From the NCBI GenBank assembly GCA_007695365.1, contig REDV01000084.1:1-52382 (forward strand): a stretch of 52,382 nt of DNA, read 5' to 3'. Position 1 is the first letter of the stretch. Every line of letters starts with the position of its first letter. This document shows positions 34,748-42,267 of the stretch, piece by piece. The DNA is from Cryomorphaceae bacterium. Its GTDB lineage: Bacteria > Bacteroidota > Bacteroidia > Flavobacteriales_D > SKUL01. The notes beneath the pieces are model-generated. The model was not told the DNA's origin and searched no databases. It was given only the letters and a program-made list of their open reading frames with translations. The position numbers were made by a program, and so were the translations under genes.

Positions 34748-35779
34748 ATGAAAATAACCCGCGAAGTAAAAATAGGATTCATCGTACTGATCGGTATCGT
34801 GATTTCGTATGTTGGTATCAACTACCTGAAAGGCATAGCTGTTTTTGCTAACCAAAGGTCGTTTTTTGCTCTATACGAACGTGTTGAAGGACTCCAACCT
34901 TCCAACCCGGTGGTAATTAGCGGCTACCAAATCGGGCAGGTTCGGCGGGTGACCTACCTACCTATATCTCGGCAATTGCTGGTTGAAGTGAGCATCAATG
35001 AGAAGGATCTCGCCATCCCGAAAGATTCAAGGCTTAGAATTCAAAGCAGTGGCTTGCTGGGAAGCAAAGAAATTCTGTTACAAATTGGCGAGAGCCCGGA
35101 GTTGGCTCAGCACCGCGACACATTGCAGACAAGCGTGGAAACGGGTATCATGGAATCCGTGAACCAGGAAATCCTTCCGCTGAAACTTAAAACGGAGCAG
35201 CTGCTGGCACAGGTAGATTCCGTACTCACCATTTTCCAGATTATTCTGGACGAAAACACCCAAACCAACGTGGCAAAAAGCCTCAAAAGCGTGCGAATGG
35301 CCATTCAATCTCTGGAGCTTACGGCATTTCGGCTCGATACTCTGGTGGCTGAAGAGCGCTCAAAATTGAGTGAAATTCTTAACCACGTAGAATCCATCTC
35401 AGGTAACCTTGCCGCTAACAATGACGCCCTGACAAACGTCATTCAAAACTTCTCTGCCATCAGCGACAGCCTGTTAGCCAGCGACCTGAAAACAGTGATT
35501 GCCAATGCATCTGATGCTATGAAGGAAGTAAGTAACATCACGGAAAAAATTAATCGTGGCGAAGGAACCATGGGTATGCTGATCAACAATGACTCATTGT
35601 ACAACAATCTCACCTCGGCCAGTAAACAACTGGACCTGCTCATGGAAGACCTCCGCGTGAACCCCGACCGCTATGTGCGTGTTTCAGTATTTGGAGGTAA
35701 ACGCGAAAACAAAGTGCAACTGTCGCGAAAAGACATTGAAACACTGCGTGAGCAGTTGAGAGAAGACCTGAAAGAATAA
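34748..35779 (+). CDS. MlaD family (MCE domain) lipid-transport protein
   Basis: The 343-aa protein has one N-terminal membrane helix (IGFIVLIGIVISYVGINYL) followed by an MCE/MlaD domain (FFALYERVEGLQPSNPVVISGYQIGQV, about residues 38-115) and a long helical C-terminal region with heptad-like repeats. MlaD-type proteins are the periplasmic substrate-binding subunits of ABC lipid transport systems. The MlaE permease and MlaF ATPase are not in the window, so the complex must be encoded elsewhere or the protein works with other partners. The gene begins 3 bp after the amidase stop, and this amidase plus MlaD order is common in Flavobacteriales. Confidence 0.9.
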   Translation: MKITREVKIGFIVLIGIVISYVGINYLKGIAVFANQRSFFALYERVEGLQPSNPVVISGYQIGQVRRVTYLPISRQLLVEVSINEKDLAIPKDSRLRIQSSGLLGSKEILLQIGESPELAQHRDTLQTSVETGIMESVNQEILPLKLKTEQLLAQVDSVLTIFQIILDENTQTNVAKSLKSVRMAIQSLELTAFRLDTLVAEERSKLSEILNHVESISGNLAANNDALTNVIQNFSAISDSLLASDLKTVIANASDAMKEVSNITEKINRGEGTMGMLINNDSLYNNLTSASKQLDLLMEDLRVNPDRYVRVSVFGGKRENKVQLSRKDIETLREQLREDLKE

Positions 35780-35783
35780 CCAC

Positions 35784-37139
35784 ATGGGAGTTTCAAACAT
35801 CGTTTTCATTGTTTTACTTGTAGCAGCGGGAGCGCTCTTTGCCAAAAACGCCGGAAAAATTGCCCGCAATATCCGGTTGGGTCGCGACCTTAAACGAAAC
35901 GACAGGCCCGGAGAGCGCTGGAAAATCATGGCCCGCGTGGCCCTGGGGCAAAGCAAAATGGTGGTGCGCCCCGTAGCAGGCATCATGCACATCCTGATTT
36001 ATGTGGGCTTCATTATCATCAATATTGAAGTACTCGAAATTGTACTCGACGGAATTTTTGGCACCCACAGGCTTTTTGCCCCGGTTTTGGGCAACACTCT
36101 TTACTACTTCATCATCAACAGCTTCGAAGTTCTTGCGTTACTGGTTATTGTAGCCTGTGTTGTATTTCTCGTTCGACGAAACATTTTGAGATTAAGTCGC
36201 TTCACCCAGCCCGAAATGAAAAGCTGGCCTGCCACAGATGCCAACATTATTCTGGTTGTGGAAATTCTGCTGATGGGTGCTTTTCTCACGATGAATGCCG
36301 CCGACTCAACTCTTATGATGTACGCCCATTTGGGTGCACTCCCGGATGACCTGATGCACTATGCATCACTGCCCGGCCACGACGGGTTTTTGGTAAGTCA
36401 ATGGATTACCGGCCTAACACCCGATGACCCTTACGCTGTTGCCAACCTTGAGAGAGCAGCGTGGTGGTTTCACATTGTAGGGATTTTTGCCTTTCTCAAC
36501 TACCTTCCCTACTCAAAGCACTTCCACATTTTGTTGTCTTTCCCGAACGTTTGGTACAGCAACCTCGCAGCCAAGGGGCAATTTACCAACCATGAGGCCG
36601 TAACCCGCGAAGTAAAACTCATGCTCGACCCAAGCGCAGACCCATATGCTGCTCCTGCTGAAGGTGGTGGAGAACCAGAGCGCTTTGGAGCAAAAGACGT
36701 AAGAGACCTCACATGGAAGCAATTGATGGATGCATACACCTGCACGGAGTGTGGCAGATGTACGGATGAGTGTCCGGCCAACCAAACCGGCAAGCTGCTT
36801 TCTCCACGGAAAATCATGATGGACACCCGCGACCGACTGGAAGAAGTGGGAAAAAACATTGACAAGCACGGCAAGGAGCACGACGACGGAAAAGCGTTGT
36901 TGCGCGATTATATCAGCGAAGAAGAACTCTGGGCCTGCACTACTTGTAATGCATGCGTTCAGGCTTGTCCGGTGAATATTGATCCGCTGTCTATCATTAT
37001 GGATCTGCGTCGCTACCTGATTATGGAAGAAAGCAAATCGCCGGAATCTATCACTGCGATGTTCAACAATGTAGAAAACAACGGCGCCCCATGGGCATTT
37101 TCGCAAGCCGACCGCGCCAAATGGATTGAAGAAAGCTAA
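35784..37139 (+). CDS. (Fe-S)-binding protein with heterodisulfide-reductase-like membrane domain
   Basis: The 451-aa protein starts with four to five membrane helices and ends with two 4Fe-4S clusters: CTECGRCTDECP near residue 320 and CTTCNACVQACP near residue 390. It resembles GlpC/HdrC-like electron carriers with a nitrate-reductase gamma-like membrane part, probably moving electrons between a quinone pool and a soluble partner. The CCG-domain protein encoded 3 bp downstream is its likely partner. Substrate unknown. Confidence 0.87.
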   Translation: MGVSNIVFIVLLVAAGALFAKNAGKIARNIRLGRDLKRNDRPGERWKIMARVALGQSKMVVRPVAGIMHILIYVGFIIINIEVLEIVLDGIFGTHRLFAPVLGNTLYYFIINSFEVLALLVIVACVVFLVRRNILRLSRFTQPEMKSWPATDANIILVVEILLMGAFLTMNAADSTLMMYAHLGALPDDLMHYASLPGHDGFLVSQWITGLTPDDPYAVANLERAAWWFHIVGIFAFLNYLPYSKHFHILLSFPNVWYSNLAAKGQFTNHEAVTREVKLMLDPSADPYAAPAEGGGEPERFGAKDVRDLTWKQLMDAYTCTECGRCTDECPANQTGKLLSPRKIMMDTRDRLEEVGKNIDKHGKEHDDGKALLRDYISEEELWACTTCNACVQACPVNIDPLSIIMDLRRYLIMEESKSPESITAMFNNVENNGAPWAFSQADRAKWIEES

Positions 37140-37142
37140 ACT

Positions 37143-37937
37143 ATGAGCGAAACACTTAGAGTACCTACCATGGCCGAAATGATGGCTAACGGCGAAAAAC
37201 CGGACATTTTGTTTTGGGTAGGATGCTCCGGTAGTTTTGACGACCGGGCAAAAAAAATCACCAAAGCAGTTGCAAAAATTCTGCAACGAGCCGGAGTTAA
37301 GTTTGCCGTACTTGGTGCTGAGGAAAGCTGTTCGGGAGATCCCGCTAAACGCGCCGGCAACGAATTCCTTTTTCAGATGCAGGCCATGATGAACATCCAG
37401 GTTTTGGATGGCTACGAAGTGAAAAAAATCGTGACCGCATGTCCACATTGCTTCAATACGCTCAAAAATGAATATCCCGGTTTGGGCGGAAACTACGAGG
37501 TGGTTCACCACAGCCAGCTTATTCAGGAATTGATTAACAACGGACAGCTCAGGCTCATGGGGGGAGGCACCTTTAAAGGCAAGCGCATTACTTTTCACGA
37601 TCCGTGTTATCTCGGTCGGGGTAACGGCGAGTACGAAGCTCCCCGGGCACTGATTGAAAAACTCGACGCTGAACTGGTGGAAATGAAACGCTGTCGCAGC
37701 CGCGGATTGTGTTGCGGTGCGGGAGGTGCTCAGATGTTCAAAGAAGCCGAAAAAGGAAACAAGGAAGTGAACATAGAGCGCACCGAAGAAGCTATTGAGG
37801 TGAAACCTGAAATTATAGCCACCGGTTGCCCTTTCTGCAACACTATGATGACCGACGGTGTGAAAAATTTTGAGAAGGAAGGTGAAATTCACGTTCTGGA
37901 CATTGCCGAACTCATTGCGCAAGCCGAAGACTTATGA
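37143..37937 (+). CDS. (Fe-S)-binding protein, CCG-domain (HdrB/LutA-like)
   Basis: This 264-aa protein carries two cysteine-rich CCG-type regions: FWVGCSGSF with later CPHCFNTL, and GLCCGAGGAQMF followed by GCPFCNTM. CCG domains bind special iron-sulfur centres in HdrB, GlpC and LutA proteins. It starts 3 bp after the membrane Fe-S gene and probably forms a complex with that product. The pair is widespread in Bacteroidota; the reaction is unknown to me. Confidence 0.88.
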   Translation: MSETLRVPTMAEMMANGEKPDILFWVGCSGSFDDRAKKITKAVAKILQRAGVKFAVLGAEESCSGDPAKRAGNEFLFQMQAMMNIQVLDGYEVKKIVTACPHCFNTLKNEYPGLGGNYEVVHHSQLIQELINNGQLRLMGGGTFKGKRITFHDPCYLGRGNGEYEAPRALIEKLDAELVEMKRCRSRGLCCGAGGAQMFKEAEKGNKEVNIERTEEAIEVKPEIIATGCPFCNTMMTDGVKNFEKEGEIHVLDIAELIAQAEDL

Positions 37938-38443
37938 TAACAAGTCACGATGACGTAATGAATGGTATGCTCACACTGCCCGACGAAATGCGGGTATGGA
38001 TTTATGCTGCCAACCGCTCGCTTTCCGAAGAGGAAGTAGAGCGAGTGAGAGAAAGCGCTGCCGCTTTTCTTGAAAGTTGGCAAAGCCATGGTCGTCAGAT
38101 GAATGCGAGAATTTTTGTGTTGTACCAGCAGTTCATCGTTGTGCTGGCCGATGAACAGTCCTTTATCACCAGCGGTTGCGCAATTGATAGTTCTGTGCGT
38201 TTTATAAAATCGCTGGAGGATGAACTGAAGTTGAATTTGTTTGACCGGATGCTGGTTTCCTACCGCGATGATGAGGGCACTGTGCAAACTGTTCCGGTAA
38301 CCAAATTTACGGCACTCGCCAAAGAAGGGATGGTGAATGAGGATACCATCGTATTCGATCACACTGTAAGCACATTGGGGAAACTAAAAACCAGATGGGA
38401 AATACCGGCCTCAAGCAGTTGGCATGCCCGTTTTCTTGAGTAG
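37934..38443 (+). CDS. conserved protein (often annotated 'ABC transporter ATPase' in flavobacteria)
   Basis: This 169-aa soluble protein is recognised by RVWIYAANRSLSEEE, SGCAIDSSVRFIKSLE, VFDHTVSTL and the C-terminal SSWHARFLE. The same family is regularly encoded after this pair of Fe-S genes in Flavobacteriales. Databases often call it an ABC transporter ATPase, but there is no Walker A, signature or Walker B motif, so that label looks wrong. Its ATG overlaps the stop of the Fe-S gene (ATGA). Its 3' end overlaps the convergent kinase gene by 33 bp. Confidence 0.8.
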   Translation: MITSHDDVMNGMLTLPDEMRVWIYAANRSLSEEEVERVRESAAAFLESWQSHGRQMNARIFVLYQQFIVVLADEQSFITSGCAIDSSVRFIKSLEDELKLNLFDRMLVSYRDDEGTVQTVPVTKFTALAKEGMVNEDTIVFDHTVSTLGKLKTRWEIPASSSWHARFLE

Positions 38444-40474
38444 GTCTGTTTCTTTCCTGAGGATGGGCGCAAATTCTACTTCCAGCCTTGTACCATTTTC
38501 GGAGCTAAGTTTCATCTCACCATCCATTTGAGAAACAAAGGTTTCTATGAGTTCCATGCCTATGGATCCTTGCTGTTCACGCCCCGAGTCCTGATCGAAA
38601 CCAACTCCGTCATCCGATATAACAAGTCTGCATAGCCTTTCTGTAACCGGCTCAAGAATCACCGTAATAAGGCCTGATTCTTTGCCTTTGAAAGCATACT
38701 TGAGGGAATTGGTAACAACTTCGTTCACAAGTAGCCCCAGTGGAATAAGTGTGTCAACTGTAAAATGCGAAACCTCAACCCTGATCTCGTACCTTACCAA
38801 CTCCTTATCGCTAAAAATGAGCAGCAGATTATCAAGAATGGTTCTCAGGTAGTTCTCTATGGAGACTCTGGCAATATCAGGCGCCCTGTACAATTGTTCG
38901 TGCAGCATAGCCATGGAAAGCACCCTGTTCTGAACCTCACGCAACATACGCTCTGCTCGCAAATCATCCACAACATTGGCCTGCAGGTTAATAAGGCTCG
39001 AAATAATCTGGAGGTTGTTCTTTACACGGTGATGAATCTCCTTCACCATGGCTTCTTTTTCCTCCTTGCTCACTACGGTGGCCTTCAGATCGTCATAGGT
39101 CCGGCGTAATTCTTCATTCTGCGCCTCGAGTTGTTTGTGAAAACGGGATTCAATCCTGAAGCGCTGAATAAATATAATTGCGATGGCTACCATCAATAGA
39201 AAACCGGCTATTAAAACCCAAAGTTGCACCTGCCGCTGACGAATCAGAGAACTCTTGGCTGCCAGCTCCAGGTCTTTAATAGCCAACTCCTTTTCGCGCT
39301 CAGAAGATGCGTATCGGGCTTCCTGAGCGGCCAGCTGTTTGGCTATTTCTTCAGTCTGAAGCGTGGCATTGAGCTCAACAAACATATCCTTGTACAGATA
39401 GGCGTTTGCATAGTCTCCCAGCTCTGCGTAAACATCCGCAAGACCCTCGTAGCATAGAAGTTGATGCTTAACAGACTTCAAATCATCATAGATGTCCTTT
39501 GCTTTATTGTAGTACGTTACCGCCCTTTCGAGTTGGCCCAAAACCGTGTAGGTATCGGCCATGTACAAAAAGTTAGCAGCAATACCCGATCGATCTTCCA
39601 GTTCATTTTTAATTACCTGCGAAAGAGCAAAATAATCCAAAGCCCTGTCATAATCTTCAAAATCGTGGTAAACGAGTCCAATATTGGTATAGCACCGTGA
39701 AATGTTCATGGAATGCTCAATAGTCCTGTATTTTTCGAGAGCGCGTTCAAAAAAGTTAAGCGCAGTGGTGAGTTCATTTCTGCGGCGGTAAATAAGAGCC
39801 ATGTTGTTGAGTGCGGCTGCCTGACCGTATATTTCGTCCAGCTCTCTGTACAGCTCCTCCGCTTTTGTGAAATATTCAAGTGCTTTGTTATCGCTCTTTG
39901 CTGATACGTGGAGGTTCCCTATGTTCACGTATGCAATAGCCAATCCCGACTTGTTGCCAAGGCGCTGCCTGATGTTGAGTGACTGTTGATAGTATTCCAA
40001 CGCATCCTGAAAATTTCCTCTGATTTTCAGCATTACACCGATGTTCATCAACAAGGTGGAATGAAGCAAAGGAATACGTACTTCAGCCTCGTACTGCTCA
40101 CTGTCCATTAGCTTAAGCACCTCCATACCCTGGTGATAGAGCGTTAAAGCACTATCATAATCGCCAAGGTAATAGTGAGAGGTTCCTATAAGGTTTAACA
40201 TCTCAGATTCGTAGTACAAATGGCCAAGTTCACGAGCTGTTGACAGTCCTTGTTCAAGGTAGTTCAGGTTGTTGCGTGTTTCTCTGGTGGCCAGATAGGC
40301 ATCTAGTTCCATGATACTTGCTAAAAGCAAAGTATCAGATTGCCGGGTTATCACTGATTTGAGGCTGTCTATGATGGCAGCGCGTTGGCCCAACGCTGAA
40401 AACGCCATGAACAGGCCTAGCATTGCTGTTATTACAGCTCTTATCGCTATAGTGAAATGAATACCCGGGAGCAT
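38411..40474 (-). CDS. TPR sensor histidine kinase (HisKA_2 type)
   Basis: The 687-aa protein (695 aa from the alternative ATG at 40498) begins with a signal sequence (AIRAVITAMLGLFMAFSALGQ). A tetratricopeptide array spans about residues 40-375 with repeats such as GNFQDALEYYQQSLNI and ALNNMALIYRR. One membrane helix near 405-425 (LWVLIAGFLLMVAIAIIF) is followed by a coiled-coil, an H-box EIHHRVKNNLQIISSLINLQ and a HATPase domain with NSLKYAF, DDGVGFD and GSIGMELI. It senses an outer or periplasmic signal and phosphorylates an unknown partner; no response regulator is encoded nearby. It follows the GNAT gene in the same direction, and the start is ambiguous. Confidence 0.9.
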   Translation of the reverse strand: MLPGIHFTIAIRAVITAMLGLFMAFSALGQRAAIIDSLKSVITRQSDTLLLASIMELDAYLATRETRNNLNYLEQGLSTARELGHLYYESEMLNLIGTSHYYLGDYDSALTLYHQGMEVLKLMDSEQYEAEVRIPLLHSTLLMNIGVMLKIRGNFQDALEYYQQSLNIRQRLGNKSGLAIAYVNIGNLHVSAKSDNKALEYFTKAEELYRELDEIYGQAAALNNMALIYRRRNELTTALNFFERALEKYRTIEHSMNISRCYTNIGLVYHDFEDYDRALDYFALSQVIKNELEDRSGIAANFLYMADTYTVLGQLERAVTYYNKAKDIYDDLKSVKHQLLCYEGLADVYAELGDYANAYLYKDMFVELNATLQTEEIAKQLAAQEARYASSEREKELAIKDLELAAKSSLIRQRQVQLWVLIAGFLLMVAIAIIFIQRFRIESRFHKQLEAQNEELRRTYDDLKATVVSKEEKEAMVKEIHHRVKNNLQIISSLINLQANVVDDLRAERMLREVQNRVLSMAMLHEQLYRAPDIARVSIENYLRTILDNLLLIFSDKELVRYEIRVEVSHFTVDTLIPLGLLVNEVVTNSLKYAFKGKESGLITVILEPVTERLCRLVISDDGVGFDQDSGREQQGSIGMELIETFVSQMDGEMKLSSENGTRLEVEFAPILRKETDLLKKTGMPTA

Positions 40475-40476
40475 GC

Positions 40477-40980
40477 TCAGTTTTGGTTGGCCCTCCATTC
40501 CATCACAAAGTCATCCATTACGTGACCCTCGCCAACGTCAAAATCTTTGGAAGCAATGGTAGTGAAGCCAAATTTACGGTAAAAATCAATGGCTGTGATA
40601 TTTGCTCTGTTCACTTGTAAGCGAATCACATTGAAACCTCTCGCCCGTACCTCCCCCACCAATGCATTGAGGAACCATAAACCCAGTTTTCTCTTCCGAA
40701 ACGCCTGATCTACATATAGTTTTTCGAGTTTGGTATGGTCGTCGAGAAAAAGCAACTGCGCATATCCGATGTCCTGACCATTATGCAGCAGAAGGTAAAA
40801 ACGGGTATCATTGTCTGCCAACTGTTGCTCCAGTTTTTCAGGTGCATACATCCATTCAAACAAATAATCAAGTCTGTCGGGGGGTAGGATATCTCTGAAG
40901 GCCGGTTTCCATATTCTGAATGCCAATGATTCTATCCGGGAACGGTCGTTGGTTCCACAAACCCATAGTTTTGCATCCAT
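40477..40980 (-). CDS. GNAT family N-acetyltransferase
   Basis: The 167-aa protein has the GNAT fold: FYLLLHNGQDIGYAQLLFL as strands 2-4, LEKLYVDQAFRKRKLGLWFL as the acetyl-CoA binding loop (R/QxxGxxG/A-like) and NITAIDFYRKFGFTTI as the C-terminal motif. It probably acetylates a small molecule or protein amine using acetyl-CoA; substrate unknown. It lies 16 bp downstream of the Crp/Fnr regulator gene and its stop is just before the kinase start. Confidence 0.87.
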   Translation of the reverse strand: MDAKLWVCGTNDRSRIESLAFRIWKPAFRDILPPDRLDYLFEWMYAPEKLEQQLADNDTRFYLLLHNGQDIGYAQLLFLDDHTKLEKLYVDQAFRKRKLGLWFLNALVGEVRARGFNVIRLQVNRANITAIDFYRKFGFTTIASKDFDVGEGHVMDDFVMEWRANQN

Positions 40981-40996
40981 AAGCGTCGGGCTTAAA

Positions 40997-41695
40997 TCAG
41001 GAATAGGCCTTTAATCCTTCGGGAACAAGCACTGTAAAAGTCTTGCCACGGTGATCAATAAGCCCCTTCTTTTTTAGGTCATTCAACACCGTTGTAACCG
41101 TTTGTCTGGAAGTTGCAGTCATATTAGCAATGTCCTGGTGCGTGAGGTTGTGCGTCAGCGTCCATTGAGCGTTGGACTTGTCGCCGTGCTCTTCCACGAG
41201 ATTTAAAACAAAAGAGGCTATACGGGCCGACGCATCTTTGAATAACAACATGTCCAGCTTTCTTTCAAGCTGTTGTAGTCTGTTTCCTACATTTAGGGTC
41301 ATGGCAAGTCCAACGTCTGCATGCCGTGTCATTAAGTCCTCAAAAACACTTGATTCTGCAACACATATGATCACTTGCGAATCCATCGCGATTGCGGACG
41401 CCTCCGGTGTGTCGTGCGAACTCATTTTAATTGCACCCAGAATCTGCCCCGGATAGACAACATCCTTTACCATTGTTTGCTTACCATCATCGCTGTGCGC
41501 CAGAATCTTCACCCTTCCCTCTTTTATCAGGTATATTTGGTTTTCGTCGTCACTCTTAAAAATTTCCTCACCTTTTTTAAAGTAGAGCATTTCGGTTGCA
41601 CCATCTATTTCCATCATAGCCTCCATGGAGAGGTTGTGGAAAAAATTAATCTGCTGCAAATACCATTGCTTGATACTGGGTCTAGTTCCGGTCAT
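40997..41695 (-). CDS. Crp/Fnr family transcriptional regulator
   Basis: The 232-aa protein has an N-terminal cyclic-nucleotide-binding-like beta roll (LYFKKGEEIFKSDDENQIYLIKEG, then VVYPGQILGA) and a C-terminal HTH with LTHQDIANMTATSRQTVTTVLNDLKKKGLI as recognition region. The Fnr cysteine cluster is absent, so a [4Fe-4S] oxygen sensor is unlikely; a ligand is not identifiable. A TATATTTG promoter element lies 29 bp upstream. Confidence 0.92.
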   Translation of the reverse strand: MTGTRPSIKQWYLQQINFFHNLSMEAMMEIDGATEMLYFKKGEEIFKSDDENQIYLIKEGRVKILAHSDDGKQTMVKDVVYPGQILGAIKMSSHDTPEASAIAMDSQVIICVAESSVFEDLMTRHADVGLAMTLNVGNRLQQLERKLDMLLFKDASARIASFVLNLVEEHGDKSNAQWTLTHNLTHQDIANMTATSRQTVTTVLNDLKKKGLIDHRGKTFTVLVPEGLKAYS

Positions 41696-41724
41696 ATTGT
41701 GATCGTTCTGGCAGGTTACGCCTC

Positions 41725-41732
41725 CAAATATA
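41725..41732 (-). promoter_or_regulatory. TAnnTTTG -7 promoter element for the Crp/Fnr gene
   Basis: TATATTTG on the minus strand lies 29 bp before the ATG at 41695, between this gene and the DinB-like gene. Confidence 0.55.
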
Positions 41733-41742
41733 GCAAAGTCTG

Positions 41743-42267
41743 TTAGTCGAGATTGTGGTTTTCGTAGTACTTCAAATCAATATTTCGCAACATCTTCACA
41801 ATCATAGACACTTGCCCCAGGTGATAGGAATAATGCTCAACACCATGAATCAGTGCGCCTAAAACTGAGGTTTCAAAGCCCTGAATATGCCTTTTGTTGG
41901 AAAGTGACTCTTCAGGGATATCCTTCCAAACTTCTTGCAATTCGGCTTTCAGCACTTCCAGGCGCTGCTTCAGTTCTTCTTTGCTGAAACCTCCGGATGT
42001 TGCAAACTCCTTTTTCCGATTCCTCACATCTTCAGCGCCTCCCACGCCGTGTATTATCCACTGCCTCAAATTTCCTTCAAGGTGAAGAACCAGGTTTCCG
42101 ATGCTGTTGGTTGACTCATTGAACCTAAACCATAGTTGCTCCTCACTGCAAAGAGTGAGACACTTTTCCAAACGTGGCCAGAATTCAACAAAAAGTTTTG
42201 CGTTCAGGTTGTCCAATACTTCTCGCCCCACATCACTTTCCGCTTTCACTGTCAGTAGTTTTATCAA
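41743..42267 (-). CDS. DinB-like (DUF1572) four-helix protein
   Basis: This 174-aa helical protein has the DinB-superfamily histidines in NLVLHLEGNLRQW and HGVEHYSYHLGQV, which typically bind a divalent metal. The fold belongs to thiol-dependent transferase or DinB-like proteins of unclear substrate. The first 35 bp overlap the end of the S9 peptidase gene, so it is likely translated from the same transcript. Confidence 0.85.
   Translation of the reverse strand: MIKLLTVKAESDVGREVLDNLNAKLFVEFWPRLEKCLTLCSEEQLWFRFNESTNSIGNLVLHLEGNLRQWIIHGVGGAEDVRNRKKEFATSGGFSKEELKQRLEVLKAELQEVWKDIPEESLSNKRHIQGFETSVLGALIHGVEHYSYHLGQVSMIVKMLRNIDLKYYENHNLD

Noticed and set aside
36513-37922. 469-aa minus-strand open frame opposite the two Fe-S genes
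   Set aside because: It is antisense to two genes with clear cysteine motifs, shows no domain, and its composition fits a shadow frame.
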